This document shows, one piece after another, positions 51,301 to 61,578 of a stretch of 64,000 nucleotides of DNA (its first letter is position 1; the number at the start of each line of letters is the position of its first letter). The position numbers were made by a program, and so were the translations under genes. Source of the DNA: Phytoseiulus persimilis (Eukaryota > Arthropoda > Arachnida > Mesostigmata > Phytoseiidae); NCBI GenBank assembly GCA_037576195.1, contig CM075103.1, positions 25,938,723 through 26,002,722 of the forward strand. The letters are read 5' to 3'. The notes beneath the pieces are model-generated. The model did not search any database, was not told the DNA's origin, and was given only the letters and a program-made list of their open reading frames with translations.

Positions 51301-51656
51301 GGGCGACCAGCTTCGGTCAGGTACAGCTCTGACTGCTTTGGCTGAACCTTTCTCTGCTACGTCGTCGACTTATCGCCGAAATAAAATCTAAACCCCGTCC
51401 TCCTCGCCTTCGGCTGAGAGACCGGCCGACCCTCAGCCAGTCGAACGGACGTCGCTGACGACAAACGCGAGAACGACACTTCGAGTAGCGAGTGCAAGGA
51501 AAACAAAAACAACAGTGCCAGGGCGTCGCGAACCGAGCGCGTGATCGGCGTTTTCCCTCTTCCTGACTCGACGCGAACGGCGGGAGGACGGCTCGATCCT
51601 CCTCGAAAAGCAGCCAAGGCCGCCAATCGGACTCGAGCGCCGGAACCCTGTGCGCC
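45391..51656. other. Non-coding stretch, no supported gene
   Basis: No coding region with motif or splice support. It should contain upstream control sequence of the bHLH gene on its left and of the 51.7 kb gene on its right. A C run lies at 49383-49397. A CCAAT box (in GCCGCCAATCGG) near 51620-51631 is about 30 nt upstream of the start codon at 51657. Confidence 0.4.
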
Positions 51657-52160
51657 ATGGACAACGAGACGTTGTTCGTGATAGTGTCTTTCTTCATCAG
51701 CTCGGTGATAACCCTCAGTGTTGTGACCCTGTGCATGTTCTTCATCTCACGGGATAAGAGGGTTCGAGCTATCTGCGCCGCACTGCTCACCGTGTTCGCC
51801 CTCATCTACGTGATTTCGATCGTACTCTTCTACCAGATACACGCGTTGTTCGGCAATATGCTCGAACGCCTCCAGTACGTTTCCTACACGAATATCCACG
51901 ACGGCATCTTCCGAACCCTACGGATCCACACGTACGAATGCCGGGTCAAGTTTGTTTGCGAACTCTCCAAGATGTCGACCTCGAAAAACAAAGACCTGGC
52001 GTCGCTCATCCAGATTTCGGCCGCCTTCGGTGGCTTCGAAGGCGACTACATATCCGGCTTCCTCGGAGGAATCTCCGGGGCGGACTGCTCGACCCTGTAC
52101 GCGAACTGCGAGCACTCCCCGCTCGAGAAAACATTTCCGTTCCTGCTGGACGAGTTCTGA
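51657..52160 (+). CDS. Two-pass membrane protein with a Cys-patterned tail, unassigned family
   Basis: A single-exon gene for 167 residues. The start context GCGCCATGG is strong, and the codons favour G or C in third position. Two hydrophobic spans are evident at about residues 5-30 and 38-60, separated by a short basic loop (SRDKRVR), which suggests a cytosolic hairpin turn. The remaining 100 residues carry four cysteines: C95-x5-C101 (ECRVKFVCEL) and C144-x6-C151 (DCSTLYANCEHSP). This C-x5-C then C-x6-C layout followed by SP loosely recalls small arthropod membrane or secreted proteins of unknown role (DM4/12-like), but I cannot assign the family. Cysteine pairing suggests the tail is extracellular or lumenal. 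A polyadenylation signal follows at 52368. It converges with the rhodanese gene on the opposite strand. Confidence 0.8.
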   Translation: MDNETLFVIVSFFISSVITLSVVTLCMFFISRDKRVRAICAALLTVFALIYVISIVLFYQIHALFGNMLERLQYVSYTNIHDGIFRTLRIHTYECRVKFVCELSKMSTSKNKDLASLIQISAAFGGFEGDYISGFLGGISGADCSTLYANCEHSPLEKTFPFLLDEF

Positions 52161-52367
52161 GCACGTTCCGCTGCAGAAACGCCGCCGAAGTCACGATGGC
52201 CATCTGACCAGTCTCTCGTATCTATCGGGAGAGGACCAAGTTAAACTTCAAGTACAGCAAGTTGTTTGGTTCGTAATTCTACTGTTACGCGTTCAGGCAG
52301 TTCACTCTCTCGTAGGCCGCGTGAGCCTCATCCAAGCAATGAATCGAGACAATCGGTTGAAAGAGAA

Positions 52368-52373
52368 AATAAA
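52368..52373 (+). terminator. Polyadenylation signal of the 51.7 kb gene
   Basis: AATAAA about 208 nt past the stop codon on the same strand. Confidence 0.55.
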
Positions 52374-52559
52374 TATGGGTCTCTAATTTCGACAAGACGC
52401 CACCGAGTCCTCGCTGCGATCACTCCACGAATCACACGGAGCAACGTATGCGTTTGTTCGTTGCGCCGACAAGGGGAGTCAGAATGGAATCGCCGCATAC
52501 ACTCGTTTCGGGAGTAGAACTCTGTACCAAAATGCTGCGACATTGTAATTTTCAAATGA

Positions 52560-52565
52560 TTTATT
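52560..52565 (-). terminator. Polyadenylation signal of the rhodanese gene
   Basis: AATAAA on the minus strand, about 64 nt past the stop codon. It lies some 190 bp from the plus-strand signal, so the two transcripts end tail to tail. Confidence 0.65.
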
Positions 52566-52628
52566 CAGCTCTTCGATATAGTTCCTGACCGGACTGGGGG
52601 TGTGCAGTACGAGCAGCGCGCGATTAGT

Positions 52629-53972
52629 CTACCGATTCTTTATTACTGGTTCTCCTCGTTCCTTCCATTCAAGGAAGCTTCCTTTGTAGTACCTTGCGCT
52701 GGAATAGGTGCCATGTTAAGAAACTTTATCAAAGTTTCGAGATGGGGCGAGGGGGTGACTAGACAGAGCAGACTATTGCGAAATCAGCAAACTCACTTCG
52801 TTAGGCCGTGCTTCCTCGCGATAGCTGCGGCCTTCGCCGCACGAATGCCGGCTTTGCAGAAGAATACAATATTTGCTCCTTCCGGTGCATTGTATGTGGA
52901 TAAATGATACTTCTTCGAAAGTTCCACCAAGCCTTTTGAGAGCGCCGCTTCGACCTGGCCCAGTGGTATATTGACCGTTCCTGGAAAGACACAAATTCAC
53001 ATTCTGCCCAAGGAAGAGTCGAGCAGATCGATTCTTTGATCTGATCTCCTCTCAAGTTTGAGAATTTTTCCCATTTATGAATTGCCCTTCGCTCACGCGA
53101 ACAAAGAACCTCTTTCTTGCACAAGGATCCCGATTCCTGACTTCATCGAGATCGGGAACAAAGCAAATATGAGTTCAATAGGAATATCCACGCCTCCATC
53201 TTTCGCGCAGATTCATTGAGCCATACGCGTCTCCGCCGCAGTCTGTCGACGGAATGCTCCTGTCTCCCGGGAAAGGGTCCCTCATACGCGCGAAAACCAA
53301 CCTGCGATTTTCCCTTCATCGTTGAGTTCTTGTGGTTCTCTCACGTCTACTATAAGCATATATTGCGCTCCCACCAATGTCTTGAATTCGTGATAGCCCA
53401 TTGCTGAAAAAGGACCTTCTGTTCAAACTTCCATGCTTCTGCACTTTGGATTGAATCATCGACGCCTGGTCTAGAGAATATTTGCAGCCCGGGATTCGGT
53501 GTTAATCGCGCTTTTGTATCTAGGATTGCAAAGTTACCCCCTTGTTCTGGATCCTCGGACACGGAACAGTAACGCCGGACTGGGGGTACTCCTGAAATGC
53601 AGAATATATCAATTCATGAATGATCACAGTTCGAACGAATCCTCCTCTTGGCTGTGCTGACAGAGATCAACCGCGATTCGTGCGTTCGACTTACTGTCTC
53701 CCGAAAAGGCGATTTTCGCTGTGGAGCTTGCAGGTTGAGACCCTGCAACTGGGAGGAGCTCGCGTTGATTTTCTCGTCAGTTAACTCCTACCAATGAGAC
53801 TCATTAGGAGAGCTTGACACCGGCTTGGGGGACGAGTTCCTACGCGACTCTTACCTCTTAGGCTCGCGCATCTCGCGGTGCTCAAGTAACGTCCTAACCG
53901 CTGCTGAACGCTGCTCGGCGAAGGAAGGATCGATCTTGAGAGGAAACACGAGACGATTTTCCGTGAGTTCAT
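52629..53972 (-). CDS. Mitochondrial single-domain rhodanese (thiosulfate sulfurtransferase)
   Basis: Six coding exons on the minus strand, all with GT/AG borders and matching phases: 53972-53855, 53742-53695, 53591-53538, 53403-53302, 52980-52797 and 52698-52629, giving 191 residues. Residues 1 to about 70 are basic, Ser/Arg-rich and lack acids at the start, as a mitochondrial targeting peptide does; RRYCS near 61-65 looks like a processing site. The rhodanese domain starts near residue 74 and contains LIVDVREPQEL (90-100), the active-site loop CKAGIR with catalytic Cys149, and the closing segment RYYKGSFLEW. The enzyme moves sulfane sulfur from thiosulfate or persulfides to acceptors such as glutathione or cyanide. 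Length and motifs fit the short animal TSTD/Hsp67B2 type. The first ATG also follows an acceptor-like TTCTCTTCAG, so a further 5' UTR exon is likely. Exons 1 and 2 rest on splice signals only; exons 4-6 are firm. Confidence 0.85.
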
Positions 53973-54306
53973 GCTGAAGAGAAACTTACACCCAGAACGT
54001 ACGTTCGATTCACCGCAGCGAATGACGAGATCGACCGTCAACCTTCCGATAATGAACTGCGAGCCGACGAATCAGCTGAGCATCGTGTAGCAGACGACGG
54101 ATTTGATACCTGTGGAGCACTCGATGCGCGCTCTCGGCAACAGCGACGGATGGTCGTGAGCGAGTTGAGGAATTGTAAAAGAGAAACCCAATGTGAGTGG
54201 CGATCTCTGAGCTGGTCGGAACGACATTTCGCCTCCGTCAACGCTGTCTGCAAAGGTTCTTCGTTTGCCGTTTTCATCCAATATCCGTTTGGCGTCAAGA
54301 ACAATT

Positions 54307-54507
54307 TTATGGTTGCCGCCATCGTGAGGTCCGAGTCTCTTTCGAGAACCACGTTTGCTCCGCAAGTTTTACGCATTCCTGGAGCACATGTTGCAGAGCT
54401 CCGTTCCCTTTACCGCATACTTGGCATGCCGGTCCGATGCCTTTGTATATTCCGCCCGTCTGCGAGCATCCCGCACTTGCGTTCGCCAGCAGGAGACTTC
54501 TTCTCAA
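54307..54507 (-). pseudogene. LINE retrotransposon C-terminal zinc-knuckle relic
   Basis: The minus-strand frame reads ACQVCGKGNGALQHVLQEC, a C-x2-C-x8-H-x4-C pattern. This spacing matches the zinc knuckle found after the reverse transcriptase of R1/Jockey-type non-LTR retrotransposons (typically CxLCG..ETLEHLLxEC). No reverse transcriptase remains beside it, the frame stops soon after, and the upstream end abuts the palindromic MITE. It is a short, inactive remnant. Confidence 0.45.
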
Positions 54508-54614
54508 GTAGACATCATTTTCCGTAGTCCGGAGTACGCCAATTGAATTTCCGAACCGGTACGGAAATTCAATTGCCGTACTCCGTACTACGGAATATGA
54601 TGTCTATTCTCAAG
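54501..54614. mobile_element. 98-bp palindromic MITE with 8-bp target-site duplication
   Basis: The element spans 54509-54606 and is flanked on both sides by TTCTCAAG (54501-54508 and 54607-54614), an 8-bp direct repeat as left by hAT-type transposases. It starts TAGACATCAT and ends with the exact reverse complement. The two halves pair along about 47 bp with only about four mismatches, around a GAACCGGTAC-like centre, so nearly the whole element is one hairpin. It has no coding capacity and must have been moved by a transposase encoded elsewhere. Few mismatches and an intact duplication suggest a fairly recent insertion. Confidence 0.85.
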
Positions 54615-55347
54615 TTATCATAGTGGACATGATGGGGCTTGCAAATATGAGTCATACCGATCGTGACCGAAACCTGTAGAATCAACGCCCGAGGAAACCA
54701 ACCAAGAAGTCGGATGGAGAGAATCTTGGGAAGACTGCGAGCCCTGAAAAGATGCTACTTGGGGACAATGAGAGGGATCGATCGGGAGAAGTTCTCGTTC
54801 CTGAGCAAGCACCACTGCTCGCGTCGGAAGGAAGTCCCGACGCAATTCGCGAATGCTGCCCGCTGGAGAAACGCTGAAGCATTTTTGGGAGGCAACTGCT
54901 TTCACGATCAGCTTTACGAACTCGTTTGAGACAATCATACCAACTCCTGGATCAATCCGATAGTCATTCATGCATGTGGCGACGAGGCGTCTCTATGTTG
55001 GAGAGTAAAACTCTCTTTCAGACTCCAAAAAAGCTGGGTTAATCTATTTTAATTTGATCTTACTTCGCAAGCTCAATCTGTCCTTTATACAAACTTCAAT
55101 TACCAACCGGCCCAAAATTGCTATCTTGGGCTCTAAAACTCTAATCGGGCTTCAATATTTCCTCACTAGCTCGTCATGTGCACAGAACTTGTTTCCAACT
55201 GAAACAGCTGTTGAGATCAGGTACATTTGCTCAGTGCTACTCCGCCCGGTTGCACGATAGATTTGGATGATCTCGCTCCGAAAATGGGGTGTGAACAGTT
55301 TTTCCTGGAGCTGGTCGAGTTCCTCGATGAAAGCTGGGTGAGGTCTA
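54615..55347. other. Intergenic, no supported gene
   Basis: This stretch lies between the MITE and the stop codon of the CD36-type gene. ATTAAA on the minus strand (55053-55048) is the closest polyadenylation-like hexamer I see to that stop, about 295 nt past it. No coding frame is supported. Confidence 0.4.
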
Positions 55348-57944
55348 CTAGCTCGACGTCGACGGATGATTCTCCTCGTTGTCGGATGCTGCTTGGTCGG
55401 TTTCCAGGTCGTCGGCTGGATCCCGTATCGGTTGCTCGTCATCTACGAGCATCTGAAATGAAGAGGGTCGACAAACCATCAGAATCCCCCCGACTGTTCT
55501 TTGGGTTTCAACGAATCTGCTGGAAAATCGATTTCCGTGGTCGACGGAGTTCACTCGACGAACCTCGCGCTTTTCCTTGAACGACTTCGCTTGCCGCCAC
55601 ACGAATATCAGCGCCACACCGGCGATTAGCCAGAGGACCACAGACAAGGATATATGAGGCACAGTGACGGCATAGAAGATCATCGAACTCAGGTATTGAC
55701 TCTCGTGCTCCGCTAAAACCTGGAAAGTTCAGATAGAAGACAATTTCGGAATCCCTCACAACCTGCGTGGCTTCCGCTCTTGATTTGGGAAACTTGCTCT
55801 CACTCACGATCTCTTGCCAGAGCACCGGATAGATGAGTGCCGGACTTCGCGACGACATTTTCCGCTGGACTCGAACATTCACCTGGGCGCGAAGTGCCGG
55901 TCGAACCGGTATTCCGAGGATCTGAGACGAACAGAGTGATCAGAATTCTCCAAAAGCGAGAATCGTTGTCAAACTTTTTTGGATGTTTTCACGACAGTTT
56001 CGAATCCGGTTGACGTAACATCGACTTCGTCCACGAACGGAAGCCGACGTCGTCGCGAGGCAGATTTTCGTGAGATTCTCACCGCGTAAACCTCGATTTC
56101 GAAGTCATGCAAGCTGACGTCAGGCGTGAGGCCCTCCACATCTTCGAGACACTGCTCTGCTCTGAAGAAGTGCGGAAGACTTATCAGCGCGGGGAAACCG
56201 TGTTGGCAGTTGCTGATATCGAAAATCCCCTTCTGCCAGCCATGAGGTTGCAGACAACTGAAATTCGGCGGAAAATTCATGGATGAAGCTCTCCATCACC
56301 CTGGCGTGATTGTCTTCGATGAAGAAAAAGGAGAATCGTAAGTTCAGAGGAAATTTATCACCGGAAATGCGGTAGTGAGGTTCTTACCGATCGTAGTTCG
56401 CGTCGCCTGTCGGAGAGAAAATGTCGTCTTTAGTATTGAACTTGGCCAAGACCACGCCGAACGGACGACTCGATCCGTTGAAGTGCAACGTCCAGGGCTT
56501 GCAGAACATCGGTTGGAAGACATCGATCTGCGAAGCCGAATCGGGGAGATCGAAAGCAGGAAACAATTCGCCATCTGGAAACATCGAGCATCTGGTTGGA
56601 ATCTGGTAGCAGCTCGAGTGAGAGGGGGGGGGGGATGTCCCTTTCGATCGATCGATTGCGAGTCGTGGAATGTGGTTGAACTCGGACGACGAGAGCCTTA
56701 CTTGTGCCGTAGAGTTTATTGCATGGCTTGCTGTAGTACGGGATCGTGCTGAAAATGTGATTAACAGGAAAATGTATGATTTTCCGCGTCCTCCGAGCAT
56801 CCTCCAAATCACATGTTGAAACAGCGAGCAGGTGCTCATCGATTCAGTTTCATGTCTGGTTTCCCACCAGGGGAGCTCCCGTGAGTTCAATAAGAATTCC
56901 ATCTCGAGTTCAGTAGCGGTGGTACCTCCAATTACTCACCCTGTGCCGTTCCACTCGAGAACTTCATTCCGTTTTTCGAGCGTCCCGGCTTGGCCGGACC
57001 AAACCGTTACGTTGCCGTCATCGCTATTGTTCAGTGCTCTTAGATATCCTATTTTACCATCGATCACGGGTAGATCCGGCTTGAACAGATGCGCGAATTT
57101 CGCTATTTCGTCCGAGTACCTGAAAACCCAGCACTGATATAGAATTTATCCGGTATCGAGTTGGTTTCCTCGAGCCTATTCCGAAAATCATTCATCGAAC
57201 AGGGCCGCCCCAGGGATCGTCGGTCCCCTTTGCGGAACTTACCCAGAGTATAGAAGTTCGTCGACAGTGTGCTCGAATAAGACACTTCTGCTTTCGAGGA
57301 AAGGTCTCAGAATGATTTGAACGTACGGCGGCAGCGTATCGATGACCGATTGAGCGACGGCGTACACTGGGTCGACCGTGTACACGCTGTCCGTGAGTTT
57401 TCCGGCGGACAGCTCCGGCACAAATGTGAAAATCCGCTTCTCGTTGTAAGTGAGCGTTCCGTCCGCCGCCCAGGACATGTTCTTGCGTAGAGTCAAACTG
57501 CCGAGAACGAGGTCGCGTCAGAGATGTCTCTGTGGGATCAGACCAGTTCCCAGAAATGGGGAAGAAGGTAGAAACTCACTTGAAGGTGTACGGCCCGAGC
57601 TGCTCAAAATGCGGCTTGGCTCCGGCCAGGAACGCATCTCGATTCGTGATATTGAATACGTAGACATTCTGTCGCACGTCGAACGGTATGGTTCCGTACA
57701 GCCTCGCTGCAAAACTACCCTCTGTCAAGGTCCCGATCCTGAACGCTGCGAGTTTTATCAGCACACCGACATAGAAAAATAGAGAGAACGCGGCGAGAAG
57801 AATGAACAAGCGGCATCCTGGAAAAAGGAAAAGCAAACTATCATCGAGCCGCTCACCGAACCCCGCTACCGATTTGGAGTGCCGATCAAAAAGCTGCACG
57901 CACGGAGAGACCGAATCGGAGTGAAGGGGAGCTGGTTCCACTTG
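55348..57944 (-). CDS. CD36/SR-B class scavenger receptor (start exon not found)
   Basis: Nine exons on the minus strand join in phase: 57944-57857, 57817-57580, 57497-57243, 57119-56940, 56748-56702, 56574-56388, 56257-56083, 55921-55808 and 55719-55348, giving about 551 residues without a start. An N-terminal membrane span (LFILLAAFSLFFYVGVLIKL) is followed by the large ectodomain with family landmarks: NVYVFNITNRDAFLAG, KPHFEQLGPYTF, GYSDEI, KLYGTNGELFP, MFCKPW, NCQHGFPALISLPHF, EGLTPD and ILGIPVRPALRAQVNVRV. A C-terminal span (LSVVLWLIAGVALIFVW) precedes an acidic cytosolic tail. Ectodomain cysteines sit where the family forms disulfides. Such receptors bind and take up lipids, lipoproteins or pheromone-like ligands at the plasma membrane. 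In-frame TAG directly before exon 1 of this model shows that an upstream ATG exon is missing. The last exon may hide an intron ending at CATTTCAG just before MLVDDEQ. Confidence 0.88.
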
Positions 57945-60900
57945 CTATAACAGAAATCGGAACATCTCCAACTCTAAGTAACCGTCGAAATCGCTACGGT
58001 GTGCTCAGAGTTCCATTTCCAAATGTATTCAATTCTGATTCTTCGATTTCATTCGACTCCTCGACGGAAAATAAATTAGAGAAATAGATTCTTCGCCGCG
58101 GCGCGAACAGGGCCGTACGCAACAGGGTCGCGCGGCGGCTCCGCTCGATTAGATGGTCGATCATCTACAAAGCAGCTTTTTTCGAAGGTCATTGTGGCAG
58201 TTTGGTCGAGCCGTATATGATATTCCCGAGAATCAACAGTCCCGGGGAATTCTAGCCCACCAAAGGGTGGCCCGATTCTCAAGTACGAAAAGAGTGACCC
58301 TCCGCACGGAAACCAATGAGTCCAGTTTTTTTGATCTGCCGTCACGCTCTGTGACCTCTTCGGAAAGCTCATTGAACACGCCTACTCTGCCCCGACCGAA
58401 GTCTCTGAGGCTCTACCCGGATCGAAATACAGCGTGCGAACCCAAGCCAACCACGAGAACGAGAAGAGCGGGAGTGAGATGAACTCCGATCCGGTCAGTA
58501 AGGTCTGACAGAAAAGGCCGCTCATCGAAAACGAAGTCCGACGTCCACTGAACCTCCTCGAGCATGACTCGCCGGACCGATGACGGCGCGAAACATCGAA
58601 TCGCTGGAATACTGTAGTCAGCGACCACAGATTGTGGTTCTTGAGAGCAGACTACTCCAAGCAAGAGACCAGGGTCTGGAGGATCCTCCGTGATCGTCAC
58701 CGGTATTCGACCAGTCCGGGTGCGCCAAAGACGGCTCCGCGGCGCATTGACAATGAGCCGCTCAAACCGAGCGAATATTATGCGCTTGAGATGTTACCAA
58801 GCCTATCATCTGGACTCACCGAATAGCAGTAAACGGCACATCACGGATGTCCGTTGGGGAGTCGGCGGGCTGTGCGGTTGCAACAACTGATCGGAAATCC
58901 TAGTTTCTTTCGGTTCCGACTCTTTAGCACAATGAGATCCCTCGATTCAGGTCGGGAGTCACTCGGGTAGCGTCATCGTCGGGCATCGGGCGCGCTCGTC
59001 GTCTGAGCTAGACGTGGAAGAGATCCTCGAATCCTTCTCTCTCAGGAAGCATCCGTATCGACGGTCAACTGAACGCGGGTCCCGAGAGCGGAGAGTGCCA
59101 TCGTCTGTGAGAAGCGGTGGCTGCGGCGGATCAGGGCGCCAACCGCTCAACGGGTCGGAGACGCACACCACGAGCAGCTCAGGCGATGGATCATCGACAA
59201 CGGCAGTTGATCGTGTTGTTGCACCGATCGCTGCTGCTACAAAAGTCCTTAAACTTATCCGAGAAAGGCACGCGCAGCCTTGCTGCCAAACAGAGGCGAT
59301 CACAACAAACGCTAACAGCTGGGCCCAGGAAGATCGGTGAGGGTTGGCTCGCCACCGACAATGAAGAGGGGAAACACCAACCAACCAATGGTGGAGCTGC
59401 GCAGGACGGCGCGCCGGTGTCGGCAGAGCCGCGCCGATGGCTCAACCAGCCCAGAGAAACATGTGAAACACAGGTGGCAAGATCTCTGTTCATGAAGCCC
59501 GCGACGTGATGCTCTGATGAGACAGGAGCGGAATGGAGACAGGAGAAGAATGAAGGCATCGGAGAAGGCTGAGAACGATCATGGTGACGGAATCGAACGG
59601 GCTTCACACATTCACACAGGAGGTTCTATCCGTGTTTAGTGGAATTGGGCGGAGTCATTTCCTCGGAAACCTCGAGGGGGACAAAAAAACATCAGCAAGG
59701 GATTGAAAAGCCTCCTGGATTCCGGCTGATGGTTTCCACTAGTTGATATATCTGGTTGGCTGTCGGGAGGTCTGCTCAGTTCCGTGTTTCCCATTTTTTG
59801 AGGGCTGAAGATCAAGCGGCGGGCGGGGCTCGAAGGACTCGGTCAGAGCTCCCTCGCACGGCCGGCTTGCAAGCGGATTGTGAAACCACACTGAATCCGA
59901 CCCGATATGCCGTTGGTATGTTCTAGAGATGGTCACAGGTGGGTCTGGCCAGTACCCCGTGAAACCAAGAAACCGAGAACGAGCATCCTCTGGAGCAGGT
60001 ATGGAGGGATATTCGTTGCATATTGAAGGTCTCCCGGGAAGCGGATGATCAGACAACCGTTCTGACACGTTGTTATTGTATGCACCGCTTTTTAATTCGA
60101 CCGCGAAGGTTTTTTCCAGATAAATGATACCGTAAACCGGGCACTCTACACTCATCCCTGCACCTTGGAAATTCCATGAGATTTCATGGAAATGTCCCGA
60201 GTTCGGTGAGGAGGTTCCAGCGAAACTTTCAAACCCCCGTCTCGATTGAACCGGAAAACTAGATACGGCCATTTCGGCTCTCTCAAATGTCAGCTGCTCC
60301 GGATCCAGCTTTCGTTCTAGAACATGTTCACCCGTAGAGCAACTAGCAGTCGTCCCTCTCATCCCGCTCCCCGACTTCGGAGAAGCTTGTAGAACGGGCC
60401 AATCCCATCGGAGTTCATTTCCCACGATAAGCTCTCGCTAGTCTTCCGCAAGACTCCACCATCATCATGTCGAACCGCTTCTCGAAGTCGTTAGTCCAAT
60501 ATGGTGATCTTCGAATAGGAGAACGAGAAGTACTGGCTATTATATTCGTTCTCACGAGAAGAGGAAGCTCGAAAAGCTAATGGACTGATGGACTCTAAAG
60601 AGTTGAGATGTCCGGTGCTTCACAAGCTCCGCTCCCGGACGTTTCTCGGCTGTCAGCCGCACAGTTTCACCATTGACTTATTTTCTGCGAGCGATTCTCC
60701 TCAGTGAGACCCTCCGCGTTCGCTCATCTATCTCCTCCATCTCTGGCCGCACGCTGCGCATATTCGTGGGCACGCATTCCACCTACCTCTAACACAATGG
60801 TGGGCAAACCGTGGCCCGCGACGCTGAGACCATGTTCCAGGACTGGCCGCTCCTCGAGAACCGAAACTCAGCATGTTCCAAACACCAGGTAAACGAGGGG

Positions 60901-61578
60901 ATGAAATTTAATTGTGTACCTTGGACTGACAAGAAACCAAGTGAGGTCTCTTTCTCGTCTCCGCAAAAGTTTGGTTCGAGGACGAGGAGCTTCATCGATC
61001 CCGGCTCTTGGGAAAAAATACCATCACAGAACAGTTGGGAGAGCTCGTGCTCTCGGCGTGAGAAATCGAGATTTGAGACGCACTTCATACAGAACGTCGG
61101 GATTCGTCTGTTCTCTCAAACAGTCTCTCCGACCGTTCTCAACAATCATTGCATTCGACAATAGATGCTCAACGATTGAGCCGACGGGGCACATTCCGGA
61201 GCGAGAATCCCTCTGGGCTTATCCCAGTTCCTACGTCCCTGCGGAGTTTTTCACGAAATATGCGCTCGAAATCAAACTTAACGGTTTCGAGTCCCAAACT
61301 GTCGAGTTCCGCCAACATTCTTGTGAGTGAGGACTCGGTGACTGAGAACACCTTACGCTCATAGGAAACATCGAACTTGGAAAACGGGATGGTGAGAGTG
61401 TATACCCATCCGGTGCCCACCATGTGGAAGTCCGTGTGGGGTCGTCGGAAGTTTCTCAACGGGGGAAATTTAGTGCCCGCCACTGCTTTCACAGGACGGT
61501 GGCCTTCGTCGCCGCGTTCCCTGAACCACTGGTTGGCGTCGCACACTGTCTGCCACGAGACATGGAGCTGTGGAACTT
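57945..61578. other. No supported gene; several overlapping open frames
   Basis: The missing first exon and promoter of the CD36-type gene should lie here or beyond. A candidate hydrophobic frame at 58413-58700 (minus) ends LTPALLVLVVGLG but lacks a donor in the right phase. The minus strand is open from 60425 to 59739 (228 codons, preceded by a stop, with internal ATGs) with balanced composition and no recognised motif. Between 60.7 and 61.55 kb three frames on two strands all look protein-like, so none can be chosen without transcripts or homology. Confidence 0.3.

Noticed and set aside
55720..55807. Reading through the last CD36 intron, which starts in frame
   Set aside because: Its 88-nt length would shift the frame out of the conserved C-terminal membrane span, while splicing restores it exactly.
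60789..61164. Overlapping protein-like frames on both strands, including a short frame reading GHGLPTIVLEVGG like an alpha/beta-hydrolase start
   Set aside because: Three frames are plausible by eye over the same bases, so composition alone cannot decide; the hydrolase-like piece is only about 45 codons between stops.
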